A stretch of 64,000 nucleotides of DNA from Nocardia sp. BMG111209 (GTDB lineage: Bacteria > Actinomycetota > Actinomycetes > Mycobacteriales > Mycobacteriaceae): the NCBI RefSeq assembly GCF_000381925.1, contig NZ_KB907307.1, positions 1,922,001 through 1,986,000 on the forward strand, in the 5' to 3' direction. The notes beneath the pieces are model-generated. The model did not search any database. It had not been told where the DNA came from and worked only from the letters and a program-made list of their open reading frames with translations. The position numbers were made by a program, and so were the translations under genes. Below are positions 35,601 through 47,598 of the stretch, one piece after another. Position 1 is the first letter of the stretch; each line of letters opens with the position of its first letter.

Positions 35601-38600
35601 GCGTCGAGCAATGCCGGGTGCACGGTGTATTCGGCGGCTCGTTGTGCTTCGGGGTCGGACAAGGCCACTTCGACGAACAGGTCCTCCGCGCGCTGCCAGG
35701 CGCGGCGCAGGCCCTGGAACGCGGGGCCGTACGTGAGGCCCGTCGCCAGCAGCGCGGGGTAGACGTCGTCGATGTCCACGGGCTCGGCGCCGGGGGGCGG
35801 CCAAGTGGTGAAATCGGCTGCCGGTGCGTCGGTCTCGGGGCCGAGGACCGCGCGTGCGTGCCGGGTCCACACCGCGTCGGCGGTATTCGCCGGGCGCGAA
35901 TGGATTGTCGCCGTACTGGTCCCGTCCTCGTTCGCGGTGACAGCGACCTGAATGTCGACCGTGTTGTCGCCGAGCACCAGTGGTGACTCGACGATCAACT
36001 CCTCCAACACGGGCAGGCCCGCCTCGGCGCCCGCGCGGGCCGCCAGTTCCAGCAGGGCCGTGCCGGGCACGATCACCGTGCCCAGCACGGCGTGATCGGC
36101 GAGCCACGGATGTGTGCGCAGTGACCATTGCCCGCTGAGTAGAAGGTGACCACCCTCGGCTGCGGCGGTCACCGCGGTGAGCAGGGGGTGGTCGATCGAT
36201 GTCGCACCGGCGGCCGAGGTCCGGCGGCCGACGGGTTCGGCCCAGAAACGTTGCGGTCGAAAGGCATACGTGGGGAGGGCCAGGTGCGGGGCCGGGGGCA
36301 CGATCGCGGGCCAGTCGACGCTGTGGCCGCGGGTGAAGACCGCCGCCGCTGCGGCGAGGGCCGTAACGGTCTCGGATCGCCCGGCGCGCAGTACGGGTGC
36401 CACGGTCACCTCGTCCGATGCCAGGGTCGCCGAGATCATCGGGGCGAGTACGGCATCCGCGCCGATCTCGACGAATACCCCGGCGCCCCGGTCGCGCAGT
36501 GTCCGTACGGTATCGGCGAACCGGACCGTGCCGAGCAGATGACGTACCCAGTAGCCGGGGTCGGCCAGTTCCCGCCCGTTCACCACGGCACCTGTGGTGT
36601 CGGACACCAGGATCGGCCCGTCGGGTTCGGCGAAGGCGAGGTCGGCGACGACACTCTCGAATTCGGTGGTCACGGGTTCCATCAACGGTGAGTGGAAGGC
36701 GTGGGATACCGTGAGCCGCTTCACTCGTCGGCCGAGGCCCGCCAGCTCAGCAGTCACCACCAGTACCGCGTCCTCGCTGCCGGATACGACGACCGCGCGC
36801 GGCGCGTTCACCGCGGCGATCGACACCTGCGGCGCATCCTCCAGCGCCACCACCGATGCCTCGGCCGGATGTCCGGTGCTGCCCGCGGCGACGCTCGTCC
36901 GGTCGATGACCTCGCGCACCTCGGCCTCGGTGGCCTCGACGGCGACCATGGAACCCCCGGCGGGCAGCGCTCCCATCAATCGCCCGCGGGCGGCGACGAG
37001 CCGGGCCGCATCGTCGAGCGACAACGCGCCGGCGACGTGCGCGGCCACCACCCCGCCGATGGAATGGCCTGCCACCGCGGCGATTTCGATCCCCCACGAC
37101 ACGAGCAGCCGATACAGCGCGGTCTCCAGGGCGAAGATCACCGACTGGGTGTAGATCGTGGCGTCGAGCAGCCCCTCGGTTCCGGGAGCGCCGAAGGCGA
37201 CGTCGCGGACCGGATGTGCGACGGCCGCACCGAGATTCCGGTCCAGGGCCGTCGCCGCCGCATCGAAGGCCGCCGCGAAGGCCGGGAACCGTTCGTACAG
37301 TTCGGCTCCCGCACCGACCCGCTGGCTGCCCTGCCCGGCGAACACGACGGCCACCGCGCCGGCGCCGGGCGAGGTCGCCAGATGTGCTGTGGGCGTATGT
37401 CGTTGTGCGGCAACGGACTCCAGGGCCGCCGTCAACTCGGCGGCATCGGCGGCCAGGATCACCGCACGGGTGTCGTGATGTACCCGGGTGCGCACGAGTG
37501 CCGAAGCGACTGCCGCCGGGTCCGCGCCGGTCGCCGTGACGAATTCGGCGAGGCGCTGTGCCTGTGCCGACAGCCCGGTCGCACCGGCACCGGACAGCAC
37601 GAACGGCCGCACCCCCGCCGCCACGATCGGGTCCACAAGGTCCGCCGCCGCGATCGACTCAACGGGGGACGCCGCCACGATCGGCCCCACATCGGACGCC
37701 GCCACGATCGACTCCACAGAGGAGGCCGCCGCGATCGGATGCACAGGGGACGCCGCCGCGATCGGCTCCACGGAACCCGTTGTCGCGGAGTCGTTCTCGG
37801 GAACGGCCTGTTCGACGATCACGTGCGCGTTGGTGCCGGACACACCGAACGCCGAGACGCCCGCCCGGCGCGGCCGGCCGGTCTCCGGCCAGTCCCGGGC
37901 CTCGGTCAGCAACTCGACCCGGCCGGAGTTCCAATCCACCAGTGCCGACGGGGTTTCCAGATGCAGCGAGGCGGGCAGGCGGCCGTGCCGGATCGCTTCG
38001 ACGAGTTTGATCACCCCCGCCACCCCTGCCGCGGCCTGGGCGTGACCGATATTGGATTTGAGCGAACCGAGCCACAGCGGTTCGCCCTCGGTGCGCGACC
38101 CGTAGGTGGCCAGGATCGCCTGCGCCTCGATCGGATCCCCCAGCACGGTGCCCGTGCCGTGCCCCTCGACGGCGTCGACGTCCGCCACACCCAGCCCCGC
38201 ATCGGCGAGCGCGTCGCGGATCACCCGCTGCTGGGCGGGACCGTTGGGGGCGGTGAGGCCGTTGGAGGCGCCGTCCTGGTTGATCGCGCTGCCGCGCACC
38301 ACCGCCAGTACCTCGTGCCCGAGCCGCCGCGCATCCGACAATCGTTCCAGCAGTACGGTTCCCACGCCCTCGGCCCAGCCGGTGCCGTCGGCCGCGTCCG
38401 CGAACGCCTTGCACCGCCCATCGGGGGCCAGACCGCGCTGCCGCGAGAATTCGGTGAATCCGATCGGCGTGGACATCACCGAGGCGCCACCGGCGACGGC
38501 GAAATCCACCTCGCCCCCGCGCAATGCCCGCACCGCGAGGTGCAGCGCCACCAGCGAGGACGAGCAGGCGGTGTCGACGGTGACGGCCGGTCCCGCGAAC

Positions 38601-39181
38601 CCGAAGGTGTAGGCGACGCGGCCCGACACCACGCTGCCGAGATTGTTGATGGCCAGATACCCCTCGAGTTCCTCGGGAATCGGATCGAGCCGGGATCCGT
38701 AGTCGTGCCCGGCCAGCCCGGCGTAGACCCCGGTGCGACTGCCCTTGAACGCGTACGGATCCAGGCCGGCGCGTTCGAAGGCCTCCCAGGTGACGCGCAG
38801 CAGCAGTCGCTGCTGCGGGTCCATCGCCAGCGCCTCCCGATGCGAGATCCCGAAGAAGTCGGGGTCGAATTCGGCTGCGCCGGTGAGAAATCCGCCATGG
38901 CGCGCATACGAGGTGCCGGGCGCGCCGGGATCCGGATCGTAGAGCGCCGCCAGATCCCAGCCGCGGTCGCCGGGGAACGGGCCGACCGCGTCCCGGCCTT
39001 GGGACACCAACTCCCACAGCTCATCCGGTGAGGACACCCCGCCGGGCAGCAGGCATGCCGTGCCGACGATGGCGATCGGCTCCCGGGCCCGCGCCTGCAC
39101 TTCGTCGAGGCGCTGCTGTAGCCGCTGCTCCTTCGCGATCGACCGTTTCAGATATTCCCGGAGTTGCGTTTCGGTGGCCAT
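32651..39181 (-). CDS. type I PKS, terminal module: KS-AT-DH-KR-ACP-TE
   Basis: 2176 residues. The N-terminus is a docking-type coiled coil ([19 protein letters not shown]). KS (~34-455): Cys206 in [14 protein letters not shown] and KSNIGH. AT (~617-984): GHSIGG and HAFH, so malonyl-CoA. DH (~997-1264): [10 protein letters not shown] and DAAVH, intact. KR (~1534-1707): GGLGGLG, LVDD (B-type), FSSVSA and YTAAN, intact. ACP: LGLDSL near 1839. TE (~1930-2174): Ser2024 in GRSMGG, Asp in LLLIDSY, His in [10 protein letters not shown]. It adds malonate, reduces and dehydrates to an enoyl ester, then releases the chain by hydrolysis or macrolactonisation. Linker repeats are annotated separately. Confidence 0.95.
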   Translation of the reverse strand: MATETQLREYLKRSIAKEQRLQQRLDEVQARAREPIAIVGTACLLPGGVSSPDELWELVSQGRDAVGPFPGDRGWDLAALYDPDPGAPGTSYARHGGFLTGAAEFDPDFFGISHREALAMDPQQRLLLRVTWEAFERAGLDPYAFKGSRTGVYAGLAGHDYGSRLDPIPEELEGYLAINNLGSVVSGRVAYTFGFAGPAVTVDTACSSSLVALHLAVRALRGGEVDFAVAGGASVMSTPIGFTEFSRQRGLAPDGRCKAFADAADGTGWAEGVGTVLLERLSDARRLGHEVLAVVRGSAINQDGASNGLTAPNGPAQQRVIRDALADAGLGVADVDAVEGHGTGTVLGDPIEAQAILATYGSRTEGEPLWLGSLKSNIGHAQAAAGVAGVIKLVEAIRHGRLPASLHLETPSALVDWNSGRVELLTEARDWPETGRPRRAGVSAFGVSGTNAHVIVEQAVPENDSATTGSVEPIAAASPVHPIAAASSVESIVAASDVGPIVAASPVESIAAADLVDPIVAAGVRPFVLSGAGATGLSAQAQRLAEFVTATGADPAAVASALVRTRVHHDTRAVILAADAAELTAALESVAAQRHTPTAHLATSPGAGAVAVVFAGQGSQRVGAGAELYERFPAFAAAFDAAATALDRNLGAAVAHPVRDVAFGAPGTEGLLDATIYTQSVIFALETALYRLLVSWGIEIAAVAGHSIGGVVAAHVAGALSLDDAARLVAARGRLMGALPAGGSMVAVEATEAEVREVIDRTSVAAGSTGHPAEASVVALEDAPQVSIAAVNAPRAVVVSGSEDAVLVVTAELAGLGRRVKRLTVSHAFHSPLMEPVTTEFESVVADLAFAEPDGPILVSDTTGAVVNGRELADPGYWVRHLLGTVRFADTVRTLRDRGAGVFVEIGADAVLAPMISATLASDEVTVAPVLRAGRSETVTALAAAAAVFTRGHSVDWPAIVPPAPHLALPTYAFRPQRFWAEPVGRRTSAAGATSIDHPLLTAVTAAAEGGHLLLSGQWSLRTHPWLADHAVLGTVIVPGTALLELAARAGAEAGLPVLEELIVESPLVLGDNTVDIQVAVTANEDGTSTATIHSRPANTADAVWTRHARAVLGPETDAPAADFTTWPPPGAEPVDIDDVYPALLATGLTYGPAFQGLRRAWQRAEDLFVEVALSDPEAQRAAEYTVHPALLDAAVHLPALRALADVPAGQNRLPFAWSGVRLSTGGASALRVRIRPSGPDTVTIDATDPSGTPVLTIDSLVARRVSSTQLQSARPELRDALFTVDWTESAAPTDPAEWAVITTNPHDPLIDALRAAGHRAIRADEVFTASTIQPSTGDTVSATAEVAATTADVPAAAAEYLPTADVVPVTADASSTGANGLPSSASKVFGAAASPDAGGVSPAAAIVSATSVGDLLPVLQRWLAEPAVETVPLVVCTRGAVAVGDGEVPDPVAAAVWGLVRSVQAEQPDRLLLTDVDDHPESWAAVAGVLVAAANGDIQTAVRAGRVSVPRLRRWDPPADAESPWDTVGTTLITGGLGGLGAEVARHLVHTHGVRSLVLAGRRGATTPGTAELAAELESAGATVALVAADVADRAALAGALEVVPVDRPLTTVIHAAALVDDGLFGTVTAERVAAVARPKSGGARALDELADAAGTVTRFVLFSSVSAQLGGPGQTTYTAANAELDAIAAQRHARGLPAVSISWGLWERESGTTAGLSGADRARIARTGLRSLPTKTALALLDTAVAGGPVIVAAGFDPRALGRRTDALPPVLRSLVPPPRRTATGEAPGSALRDIAGLEGADRRTALLDLVRTAVGVALAHPAADTIAGDRALIELGLDSLSAVELRNGLGRATGLRLPATLTFDHPTPDAIAEFLDGLIGAAAPAAAAPPATGLAAIHRRMHDAGKHFEAAQLLVAASHARTTFEVADRARHAPPPIRLAEGSGDTVVVAFPAVSAISGPHEYSRMAQELRGERDVVVIPAPGFTAGSQDLPDSVQTLVRLGVEALTDVVGDRPFVVLGRSMGGCVAHAVTAAVEAEGLRPRGLLLIDSYPIEAALEPGMEWWTGAMIGGMLARVDRFDMSVQDERLTTMGTYNRIFLDWRAAPVRAPIRLLRSSTPLPGTRLDGPRDWRAFWPVPHDTTDIPGDHFTVLEEDAPTTAAALREWIESLERATP
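34950..35215 (-). repeat. low-complexity Ala/Thr/Ser/Val-rich insertion before the KR
   Basis: Between the DH and catalytic KR of the terminal PKS, about 88 residues repeat words such as TAEVA, TTADVP and PVTADA with no domain match. They sit inside the structural half of the KR and look like an expanded, imperfect repeat. Confidence 0.6.
37613..37774 (-). repeat. 27-bp tandem repeat in the KS-AT linker of the terminal PKS
   Basis: Six 9-residue units ([54 protein letters not shown]; residues 470-523) encoded by a 27-bp period built on GCCGCCACGATCGG. The frame is kept throughout. Confidence 0.88.
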
Positions 39182-39186
39182 ATCGG

Positions 39187-40738
39187 TCAGTTCCTGTCTA
39201 CCAGCTCGAACAATTCGTCGTCGGAGGCGCCGTCGAGGTCCGGCCTCGCCTCGGGCCCGGCGAGCCGGTCCGCGAGCGCGCGCAATCGCTGCGCGAGCGC
39301 GTCGGTTTCCGGGTCGCCGTCGCCGGTGATCAGCTCCTCGAGCGCCCCGAGGGCCGCGTCGGCATCGATCCGGCCGCGGACGCCGCCCGCTTCGTCGCCG
39401 GGCAGCGCCGCGGCGAGGTAGCCGGCCACCGCTTCCGGCGCCGGGTGGTCGAAGATGAGGGTCGCGGGCAGCGTGAGTCCGGTCGCCGCCCGCAGCCGGT
39501 TGCGCAGATCCACCGCGGTGAGCGAGTCCAGTCCGAGTTCACGGAAGGCCCGCGACGGCGGAACATCCTCGGCGCCACCGTGTTTGAGCACCGCCGCGGT
39601 TTCGGAACGGACCAGCTCGAGCAGCGCCGCCTGCCGCTGCCCGGCGGACAGTCCGGCGAAACGATCCACCACCGCCGGGACCGTGGCCTCGGGAACGACG
39701 GCGACCGCGCGGCCGGCGCGATCGTCGCGCCGCGACGCCGAACGGTCGGCGTCGATCCAGTACCGGCTGCGCTGGAACGCGTACGTGGGCAGGTCGATGT
39801 GGCGGCCGCGATCACCCAGCAGCGCTTGCGGATCCACGTCGACGCCGCGGCTGAACGCGGTGGCCACCGACAGGGCGAAGCGCTGCAGACCGCCCTCGTC
39901 GCGGCGCAGGGTGCCGACGACCGCCGTGGCGGGCGCCGCGACCGCGGCGATGGTCTCCTCGATCGCCGCGGTCAGCACCGGATGGGGACCGACCTCGATG
40001 AACGCGCGGTATCCCGCGTCCAGCAGCGACCGGGTCGCGTCCTCGAATCGTACTGTCCCGCTGAGGTTCTCGAACCAGTACGTCCCGGTCAGCTCGGGAC
40101 CGTCGAGCCACGCGCCGGTGACCGTCGACAGCATCGGCACCGCCGCGGGGTCCGGCCGCACCGGTTCCAGCGCCACCGCCAATTCCGCCTGCAGTTCGCG
40201 CATCTGGGCCGAATGCGAGGCGTAGTCGACCGCCACCCGCCGGTTTCGTACCTCCGCCGCCGTCAGCCGGGCCAGGACCTCCTCGATCGCCTCGACCGCG
40301 CCGGACAACACGACCGAGGTGGGCGAGTTCACCACGGCCACCGCAAGCCGGTCACCGTATCCGCGCACCAGTTCGGCCGCGGCGTCGGCGGACAACGTGA
40401 CCGCCGCCATCGCGCCGTGACCGGCATGTGCGGCGATCGCCTTGCTGCGCAGAGCGACAACACGGGCGCCGTCCCGCAGCGACAGCGCCCCGGCCACCAC
40501 CGCTGCGGCGATCTCGCCCTGCGAATGCCCGGTCACCGCATCGGGTCGCACGCCGTGCGCGGCCCACAGTTCGGCGAGCGCGACCATGACGGCCCACAGT
40601 GTCGGCTGTACGACGTCGACGCGCTCGGCGTCGATCTCGGCACGGCCGAGCAGCACGTCGAGCACCGGCCAGTCGACCCATTCGCTCAGCGCCGCCGCGC
40701 ATTCCGTCAGCCGGCGAGCGAAAACCGGTGCGGTCCGT
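39187..40738 (-). CDS. type I PKS, C-terminal part beyond the frameshift: AT-ACP-docking
   Basis: About 517 residues continuing the same protein in a different frame from about 40738; it has no start of its own, and the open frame further upstream is antisense-like noise over the KS. AT motifs RVDVVQ, GHSQGE and YASH are the canonical methylmalonyl-CoA set. It is followed by the post-AT linker, an ACP with [11 protein letters not shown], and a C-terminal docking region with acidic end ([12 protein letters not shown]). No KR or DH is present. Six bases separate its stop from the start of the terminal PKS gene, so coupling is expected. Confidence 0.82.
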
Positions 40739-43700
40739 ACAACTCGGCGGCCATGCCGTCCCACTGCCCGCCCTGGCCGGGGAAGACGAGGACGGTCCGG
40801 CCGGTGAGGTCGGCCGTACCCGTCACGATGTTCGCGGGCAGCGCACGGCCGGAGGTCAGCGCCTCCAGGCCGTCGCGCAGCTGCGCCTCGTCCTCGCCGA
40901 CCACCACGGCACGCTCGGTGAGGGCGGCCCGCCCCGCCCACAGCGTGCGGGCGACGTCCGCGGCCGCGACCCCGGGACGGGTCCGCAGGTAGGTCGCCAG
41001 CGTCACCGCCTGTCCGCGCAGTGCCACCGGATCGCGGCCGGACACCACCCAGGCCAGCGGCCCGGACGGATCCGGCGCCACCGCGGCCTCGACCGCGGGC
41101 GGCTCCTCGATGACGACGTGCGCATTGGTGCCGCTGACACCGAAGGAGGAGATACCGGCCCGGCGCGGCGAGCCGTTCGGCTCCCACGGCTGCGCGTCGG
41201 TGAGCAGGCGCACCGTGCCCGCCGACCAGTCCACGTGCGGTGTCGGCGCGTCGACGTGCAACGTCCTCGGCAGCGTCCGATTCTGCAGTGCCAGAATCAT
41301 CTTGATGATCCCGGCGCCGCCGGCGGCCGCCTGGGTGTGACCCACGTTCGATTTGAGCGATCCCAGCCACAGCGGCCGATCCGGCGAATGCTCCGCGCCG
41401 TAGGTCGCGATGATCGCCTCGGCCTCGATGGGGTCGCCGAGCCGGGTGCCGGTGCCGTGCGCCTCCACCACGTCGACGGCCGCCGCGGGCAGGCCCGCGT
41501 TGGCCAGGGCCTGCCGGATCACCCGCTGCTGCGCGGGCCCGTTCGGTGCGGTGAGCCCGCTCGACGCGCCGTCCTGGTTGACGGCCGTGCCACGCACCAC
41601 GGCCAGCACGGTGTGCCCGGACCGCCGGGCGTCCGAAAGCCGTTCCAGCACAAGCATGCTCACCCCCTCGGCCCAGCCGGTGCCGTCCGCGGCCGCCGCG
41701 AACGCCTTGCACCGGCCGTCGGCCGACAGCGCGCGCTGCCGCGAGAACTCCACGAAGGTGGCCGGTCCGGCCATGATCGCGACCCCGCCCGCCAGCGCCA
41801 GATCGCTCTCGCCCGAGCGCAGCGATTGCGCCGCCAGATGCAGCGCCACCAGCGAGGACGAGCAGGCGGTGTCGACGCTGAGCGCGGGCCCCTCGAATCC
41901 GAAGGTGTAGGCGATCCGGCCACTGGCGATGCTGCCGGCGCTGCCGTTGACCAGATACCCCTCCAGATCGGCCGGGGCGTCCTGCAGATGCGGGGCGTAG
42001 TCGTGGTACATGGTGCCGGCGAACACGCCGGTTCGGCTGCCGCGCAACGAGGTCGGGTCGATGCCCGCCCGCTCGAGCGCCTCCCAGGTGGTCTCCAGCA
42101 GCAACCGCTGCTGTGGATCGGTGGCCAGCGCCTCACGCGGTGCGATCCCGAACAGTCCGGCGTCGAAATCGGCTGCGTTGGTGAGGAATCCACCGTGTCG
42201 GGTGTAGGAGGTTCCCACCCGGTCGGGGTCGGCGTCGTAGAGCGCCGCGAGATCCCAGCCGCGGTCGGCCGGGAATTCGCCGATGGCGTCCCCGCCGATG
42301 TCGAGCAGGCGCCACAGCGCACCGGGTGTCTCGATACCACCGGGCAGGCGCAGCGACATCCCCACGATGACGACAGGGTCGTCCGCGGCGGTGTTCCCGG
42401 TGGCGGCCGCCACCGCCACGGGTGCGGTGTCCGGGGACAACCGGGTGCGGAGCAGTGCGGCGATGGCCTGCGGCGTCGGATGGTCGAAGGTGAGGGTGGC
42501 CGGCAGCCGCACACCCGTCACGGCCGCCAGGCGGTTGCGCAGTTCCACCGCCGTGAGCGAATCCAGGCCGAGTTCGGTCAGCGCGCGATCGGCGGGGATC
42601 GCGATCGGGTCGGGATGATCCAGTGCGGCGGCCGCCTCGCGGCGCACCAGATCCAGCAGCGCGGCCTCCTGATCCGCGGCCGACCGGCCGCGCAGCGCGG
42701 CGGACACCGTCGAATCGGCCTCGGGGGCAGCGTCTTCCGACTGCCGCCGCGCGGGCCGGACCAGGCCGCGCAGCAGTGGCGGCACCACGGCGCCCGGCTC
42801 GGTGAACGCCGCCAGGTCCAGTGGCGCGGGGGCCAGCAGTGCCCGGTCCCGATGGAACACCGCGGCATCGAACAGGTCCAGGCCGTGCTCGGCGGACAGT
42901 GCGCGCACCCCCTGGCGGGCCAGCCGGGCGCGATCGGTGGCGGTGAGATGTGCTGTCACACCGGTGGTCTCGGCCCACAGTCCCCAGGCCAGCGATACCG
43001 CGGGCAGTCCCTCGGCCCGCCGCCGCGCGGCCAGCGCGTCCAGACCGGTGTTCGCGGCGGCGTAGGCGGCCTGTCCCGCCGTGCCCAGCAGGCCGGCGAT
43101 CGAGGAGTACAGCACGAATTCCGCGAGCGGCAGTTCCCGGGTCAGCTCGTCGAGCAGGCGCGCGGCGCCGAGTTTCGGTGCCAGCACCGCGGCCAGCCGG
43201 TCCTCGGTCAGCGTGTCGACCAGGCCGTCGTCGACGATTCCGGCGGTGTGCACGATCGCGGTCAGCGGATGCGCCGGCGCGACGGCCGCGAGCAGGCGCG
43301 CGACCGTGTCACGATCGGTGAGATCCGCGGACACCAGCAGTACCCGGGCATCGAGTGCGCGCAGTTCCGCGGCCAGTTCCGCGGCGCCGGGCGCGCTCGC
43401 GCCGCGGCGGCTGGCCAGCAAAAGATGCCGCACCCCGTGCCGGCGAACCAGATGGCGGGCCAGCAGCGCCCCGAGACCGCCGGTGCCGCCGGTGATCAGG
43501 ACCGTGCCGTCGGGATCCCAGGCCCGTGGCGCGGCCTCCGCAGGGCCACCGCCGGCCAGCCGCGGCACATAGGCGCGGCCGGCCCGCACGGCCAGCTGCG
43601 GTTCGGCCGCGGCCAGCGCACGGCCCAGCACCGCGGCGGAGGCCGGATCGTCGTCGGTGTCGACGATCACGACCTCGCCGGGCCGTTCCGTCGCGGCCAC

Positions 43701-46700
43701 CCGGGCCAGCCCCCAGATCGGCGCGGCGCCGACATCAGGCCGGTCGCCGTCCAGCACGCCGATCGCGTTGTGGGTGAGCAGGATCCGGCCGGTGTCCGCC
43801 GAGTCCCGCAGTGCCGCAAGGGCCGCCGTCACCGGCTCCCCCGCCTCGGCCGAATCCCAGATCACCGGAACCGTATCGGCGGCCGCGGGCAGGGGGTGTT
43901 CGACCCAGACCGGTGCGTACAGTCCGTCCCGGACCGGTGCGCCGCTCCCGGCGGCGGGCCGCAGCACCAGGGTGTCGACGGTGAGGACGGGCGCGCCGGC
44001 GGTGTCGGCGGCGAGCAGATCCCGCAGTCCGTTGCCGGTGCGGGTGACCGACACCCGCAGCACGCCGGCGCCGGTGGCGTGGGCACGAATACCGCTCCAG
44101 GCGAAGGGGATTCGCGGTGCGTCCGCATCCGGATCGGCCATCGCCACCGGATGCAGCGCGGCGTCGAACAGCGCCGGATGCACCACGTATCCGGCCGGGC
44201 TCACCGCCGCGGAATCGGGCAGCACGACCTCGGCGTACAGTCGCTCGCCGTCCTGCCAGATCGCCCGCACGCCCCGGAAATTCGGGCCGTAGTCCAGCCC
44301 TCGTGCCCGCAACCGCTCGTAGGCGCCGGTGAGATCCGCGGCCACCGCGCCCGCCGGCGGCCACGCCGACCGCGACGCGACCGGCGGCGCCGCGCTGCGC
44401 ACCAGGCGGCCGGTGGCGTGGCGCGTCCACGGCGCCTGCGGATCCGCCGCGGATCGCGCGTGTACCTCCACGAGCCACTGCGCATCCGAACGATGCGCGC
44501 GCACCTGCACTTCCGCCGCCGGTTCGGCGTCGAGCACGAGCGGTGTCTCGATCACCAGTTCCTCGACGGTGTCGGCTCCCACCTCGTCCGCCACGTGCAC
44601 CGCCAGCTCCGCCAGGGCGGTACCGGGCAGGTAGACGCGCCCGGCGACGACATGTTCGGCCAGCCACGGATGCGCCCGCGTCGACAGCCGCCCGGTCGCG
44701 ACCACGCCGTCACCGGAGGCGAATCGGACCGTCGTGCCGAGCAGCGGATGCGTGCCGCGGCCGGTTTCGGTTGCCGCGGTGACCGTGGCCCAGAAGGGCT
44801 CGTATCGGAACGCGTAGGTGGGCAACGCGATTCGCCGCTGTTCCGGGACGATCGCGGCCCAGTCCACTCGGCGACCGTTGACGTGGACGGCCGCCGCGGC
44901 GGCCAGTACGGTGGCGACCTCGTCCCGCCCGGTCCGCAGTGCGGCCACCGCGACGGACGGCTGTGGGTCGTCGGCGAGGACGGCCGAAACCATCGGGGTG
45001 AGAACGGCATCCGCGCCGAGCTCGAGGAAGATACCGGCCCCGGTGCCGCGCGCGGCGCGTACGGCGTCGGCGAACCGGACCGTGCCGCGCAGGTGCCGGA
45101 CCCAGTAGGCGGGATCGGCGAGCTCCGCCCGCGACACCGGGGCCCCGGTGGCATCCGAGACGAGGGTGCACGCCCGCGGCTCCGTCACGGTCAATTCCGC
45201 GACCACGCGCCCGAATTCGCCGAGTACCGGATCCATGGCCGCGGAGTGGAAGGCATGGGAGACCACCAGGCGCTTCACCCGCCGCCCGGTACCGGCCAGT
45301 CGCGCGGCCACCGCGAGTACGCGGTCCTCGGGGCCCGAGATCACCACCGCCCGTGGGCCGTTCACTGCGGCCAGGGCCACCGCCGGCTCGTCGTCCCCGG
45401 CGAGCGCCTCGCGAATCTCCGCTTCGGAGGCCTCCACGGCGACCATCGCACCGCCGCGCGGCAGCGCACCCATCAGGCGGCCGCGGGCGGCCACCAGCCG
45501 TGCGGCGTCCGCCAGTGACAACGCACCGGCCACATGGGCGGCCGTCACGCCGCCGATGGAATGGCCTGCGACGACGGCGATCTCGATGCCCCACGATTCG
45601 AGCAGCCGGAACAGCGCCACCTCGAGCGCGAACACCACCGCCTGGGTGTACACGGTCTCGTCGATCAGCCCCTCGGTGCCGGGCGCCCCGAAGGCCACCT
45701 CGCGCACCGGGTGCCGGACCGCGGTACCGAGATATCCGTCCAGCAGCCCGACCGTCGCGTCGAAGGACTCCCGGAACGCCGGAAACCGCTCGTACAGTTG
45801 CCGGCCCGCGCCGGCCCGCTGGCTGCCCTGACCGCCGAACACCACACCGACGGTGCCCGGCGCCGCGGTCTCCCCGACGACGACACCGGGCGCGGAGATG
45901 CCGTCGGCCAGGCTCGACAGTGCCCCGAGCAGGTGCGCGCGATCGGCGGCGACCACGACGGCACGCGCCGCGAAGTCGACCCGATCGCGAATCAGGGCCG
46001 AGGCGATCGGGCCGAGATCGGCGTCGGCGGCCTCGGATACCCGCCGCGCCAGCGCGCCGGCCTGTCCACGCAGTGCCGCCGCGGACCCCCCGGAGATCGG
46101 AAACGGCAGTGGGACAACGGCCTCGGACCGCGGCGGGTGCGCGGCTCCGGAATCCGACGCCGATCCGGCGTCCGGCTCCGGGGCCTGTTCGAGAACCACA
46201 TGGGCGTTGGTGCCGGACACCCCGAACGCCGATACCCCGGCGCGCAACGGCCGGCCCGGCCGCGGCCACGGCCGGGACTCGGTGAGGAGCTCGACCCGAC
46301 CGGCGTCCCAATCCACCAGGGACGTAGGACTTTCCACGTGCAGGGTGGCCGGCAGCACCCCGTGCCGCAGCGCCAGCACCATCTTGATGACCCCGGCCAC
46401 CCCCGCCGCCGCCTGGGTGTGCCCGATATTGGATTTCACCGAGCCGAGCAGCAGCGGTTCGGCCCGGTTCCCGCCGTAGGCGGCCAGCAGCGCCTGCGCC
46501 TCGATCGGATCGCCCAATTCGGTTCCCGTGCCGTGCGCTTCGACCGCGTCCACCTCGGCGGCGCTCACCCCGGCGTCGGCGAGCGCGTCCCGGATGACCC
46601 GCTGCTGAGCGGGTCCGTTCGGTGCGGTGAGACCGTTGGAGGTGCCGTCCTGGTTGACCGCGCTCCCGCGGATCACCGCCAGCACCTCGTGACCGTTGCG

Positions 46701-47573
46701 CTGCGCGTCCGAAAGACGTTCCAGCAGAATCACTCCCGCACCCTCGCCCCAGCCCGTGCCGTCGGCGCCGGCCGCGAACGCCTTGCAGCGCCCGTCCACC
46801 GACAGTCCCCGCTGCCGGGAGAACTCGACGAAGATGCGGGGTCCGGACAGGACGGTCGCGCCCCCGGCGATCGCGAAGTCCACCTCACCGGCGCGCAGTG
46901 CGCGGACCGCCAGGTGCAGCGAAACCAGTGACGACGAGCAGGCCGTGTCGACGGTCAGCGCGGGACCGGTGAATCCGAAGGTGTAGGCGATCCGCCCGGA
47001 CAGCACACTCGCGGCGGTACCCGTGACCAGGTAGCCCTCCACCGCGGGCGGGACATGACCGGGACCGGTCACGTAATCCTGACCGTTGGTGCCGACATAC
47101 ACCCCGGTTCGGCTGCCGCGCAACGTCTCCGGATCGATCCCGGCCCGTTCGAAGGCCTCCCACGTGGTGTGCAGCAGCAGTCGCTGCTGCGGATCCATGG
47201 CGAGGGCCTCGCGGCGGGAGATGCCGAAGAAGCCGGGATCGAAATCGGCGGCGTGGTCGAGGAATCCGCCCCGGCGGGTGTAGGTGGTTCCCGGATGGTC
47301 GGGATCGGGATGGTAGAGACCGTCGAGGTCCCAGCCGCGATCGGCGGGGAATTCGGTGAGGACGTCGCGGCCCTCGGACAGCAACTCCCAGAACTGTTCC
47401 GGGGTATCCGCGCCACCGGGGAACCGGCAGCCGAGCGCCACGACGGCGATCGGTTCCCGACCGGCGTCGGTCACCTCCTGCAGTTGCTGCCGCGTCCGGT
47501 AGAGTTCTTCACTCACCCGCCGCAGCAGATGCCGGATCTTGTCCTCGCCGGCGGTGTCGTCCACAGCGTTCAC
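40707..47573 (-). CDS. type I PKS, N-terminal part: KS-AT-DH-KR-ACP-KS-AT(start)
   Basis: 2288 residues as read. The N-terminal coiled coil ([20 protein letters not shown]) is a docking element. First module: KS with Cys212, AT with GHSIGG and HAFH (malonyl), DH with [10 protein letters not shown] and DAALH, KR with [11 protein letters not shown] (B-type), YSSIAG and YAAAN, and ACP with LGLDSL near 1671. Second module: KS with Cys1904, VEAHGTGT and KSNVGHT, then the first ~20 residues of an AT ([18 protein letters not shown]) before the frame is lost. The first module should give an E-enoyl intermediate; the second should add an alpha-methyl beta-keto unit if the AT in the other frame is made. 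Confidence 0.9.
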   Translation of the reverse strand: MNAVDDTAGEDKIRHLLRRVSEELYRTRQQLQEVTDAGREPIAVVALGCRFPGGADTPEQFWELLSEGRDVLTEFPADRGWDLDGLYHPDPDHPGTTYTRRGGFLDHAADFDPGFFGISRREALAMDPQQRLLLHTTWEAFERAGIDPETLRGSRTGVYVGTNGQDYVTGPGHVPPAVEGYLVTGTAASVLSGRIAYTFGFTGPALTVDTACSSSLVSLHLAVRALRAGEVDFAIAGGATVLSGPRIFVEFSRQRGLSVDGRCKAFAAGADGTGWGEGAGVILLERLSDAQRNGHEVLAVIRGSAVNQDGTSNGLTAPNGPAQQRVIRDALADAGVSAAEVDAVEAHGTGTELGDPIEAQALLAAYGGNRAEPLLLGSVKSNIGHTQAAAGVAGVIKMVLALRHGVLPATLHVESPTSLVDWDAGRVELLTESRPWPRPGRPLRAGVSAFGVSGTNAHVVLEQAPEPDAGSASDSGAAHPPRSEAVVPLPFPISGGSAAALRGQAGALARRVSEAADADLGPIASALIRDRVDFAARAVVVAADRAHLLGALSSLADGISAPGVVVGETAAPGTVGVVFGGQGSQRAGAGRQLYERFPAFRESFDATVGLLDGYLGTAVRHPVREVAFGAPGTEGLIDETVYTQAVVFALEVALFRLLESWGIEIAVVAGHSIGGVTAAHVAGALSLADAARLVAARGRLMGALPRGGAMVAVEASEAEIREALAGDDEPAVALAAVNGPRAVVISGPEDRVLAVAARLAGTGRRVKRLVVSHAFHSAAMDPVLGEFGRVVAELTVTEPRACTLVSDATGAPVSRAELADPAYWVRHLRGTVRFADAVRAARGTGAGIFLELGADAVLTPMVSAVLADDPQPSVAVAALRTGRDEVATVLAAAAAVHVNGRRVDWAAIVPEQRRIALPTYAFRYEPFWATVTAATETGRGTHPLLGTTVRFASGDGVVATGRLSTRAHPWLAEHVVAGRVYLPGTALAELAVHVADEVGADTVEELVIETPLVLDAEPAAEVQVRAHRSDAQWLVEVHARSAADPQAPWTRHATGRLVRSAAPPVASRSAWPPAGAVAADLTGAYERLRARGLDYGPNFRGVRAIWQDGERLYAEVVLPDSAAVSPAGYVVHPALFDAALHPVAMADPDADAPRIPFAWSGIRAHATGAGVLRVSVTRTGNGLRDLLAADTAGAPVLTVDTLVLRPAAGSGAPVRDGLYAPVWVEHPLPAAADTVPVIWDSAEAGEPVTAALAALRDSADTGRILLTHNAIGVLDGDRPDVGAAPIWGLARVAATERPGEVVIVDTDDDPASAAVLGRALAAAEPQLAVRAGRAYVPRLAGGGPAEAAPRAWDPDGTVLITGGTGGLGALLARHLVRRHGVRHLLLASRRGASAPGAAELAAELRALDARVLLVSADLTDRDTVARLLAAVAPAHPLTAIVHTAGIVDDGLVDTLTEDRLAAVLAPKLGAARLLDELTRELPLAEFVLYSSIAGLLGTAGQAAYAAANTGLDALAARRRAEGLPAVSLAWGLWAETTGVTAHLTATDRARLARQGVRALSAEHGLDLFDAAVFHRDRALLAPAPLDLAAFTEPGAVVPPLLRGLVRPARRQSEDAAPEADSTVSAALRGRSAADQEAALLDLVRREAAAALDHPDPIAIPADRALTELGLDSLTAVELRNRLAAVTGVRLPATLTFDHPTPQAIAALLRTRLSPDTAPVAVAAATGNTAADDPVVIVGMSLRLPGGIETPGALWRLLDIGGDAIGEFPADRGWDLAALYDADPDRVGTSYTRHGGFLTNAADFDAGLFGIAPREALATDPQQRLLLETTWEALERAGIDPTSLRGSRTGVFAGTMYHDYAPHLQDAPADLEGYLVNGSAGSIASGRIAYTFGFEGPALSVDTACSSSLVALHLAAQSLRSGESDLALAGGVAIMAGPATFVEFSRQRALSADGRCKAFAAAADGTGWAEGVSMLVLERLSDARRSGHTVLAVVRGTAVNQDGASSGLTAPNGPAQQRVIRQALANAGLPAAAVDVVEAHGTGTRLGDPIEAEAIIATYGAEHSPDRPLWLGSLKSNVGHTQAAAGGAGIIKMILALQNRTLPRTLHVDAPTPHVDWSAGTVRLLTDAQPWEPNGSPRRAGISSFGVSGTNAHVVIEEPPAVEAAVAPDPSGPLAWVVSGRDPVALRGQAVTLATYLRTRPGVAAADVARTLWAGRAALTERAVVVGEDEAQLRDGLEALTSGRALPANIVTGTADLTGRTVLVFPGQGGQWDGMAAELYGPHRFSLAG

Positions 47574-47598
47574 AGCAATGCCTTTCACGATTCGCGGG

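Larger units (their letters stand above)
39187..47573 (-). pseudogene. two-module type I PKS gene with a one-base frameshift (whole locus)
   Basis: One PKS gene by homology, now split in two frames. Intact it would encode about 2795 residues: KS-AT-DH-KR-ACP then KS-AT-ACP. The GTG at 47573 is the likely start (AAAGG seven bases upstream; 26 bases after the previous PKS stop). At about 40736 the upstream frame loses the AT sequence after MAAELY and stops at 40707, while the family sequence [10 protein letters not shown] resumes at once in another frame. One missing base (GTCCGTAC for an expected GTCCGGTAC on the plus strand) explains it. It may be a true mutation or a sequencing error. The N- and C-parts are listed separately. 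Confidence 0.85.

Noticed and set aside
39187..41712. A separate plus-length PKS gene starting at 41712
   Set aside because: The frame above 40738 is out of register with the KS; only the part below continues the AT and ACP, so it is the tail of the frameshifted gene.
40599..45518. A 1639-codon open frame on the plus strand opposite the middle PKS gene
   Set aside because: It is antisense to well-supported PKS domains, has low-complexity Gly/Arg/Gln-rich text and no motifs; long antisense frames are expected at this GC content.
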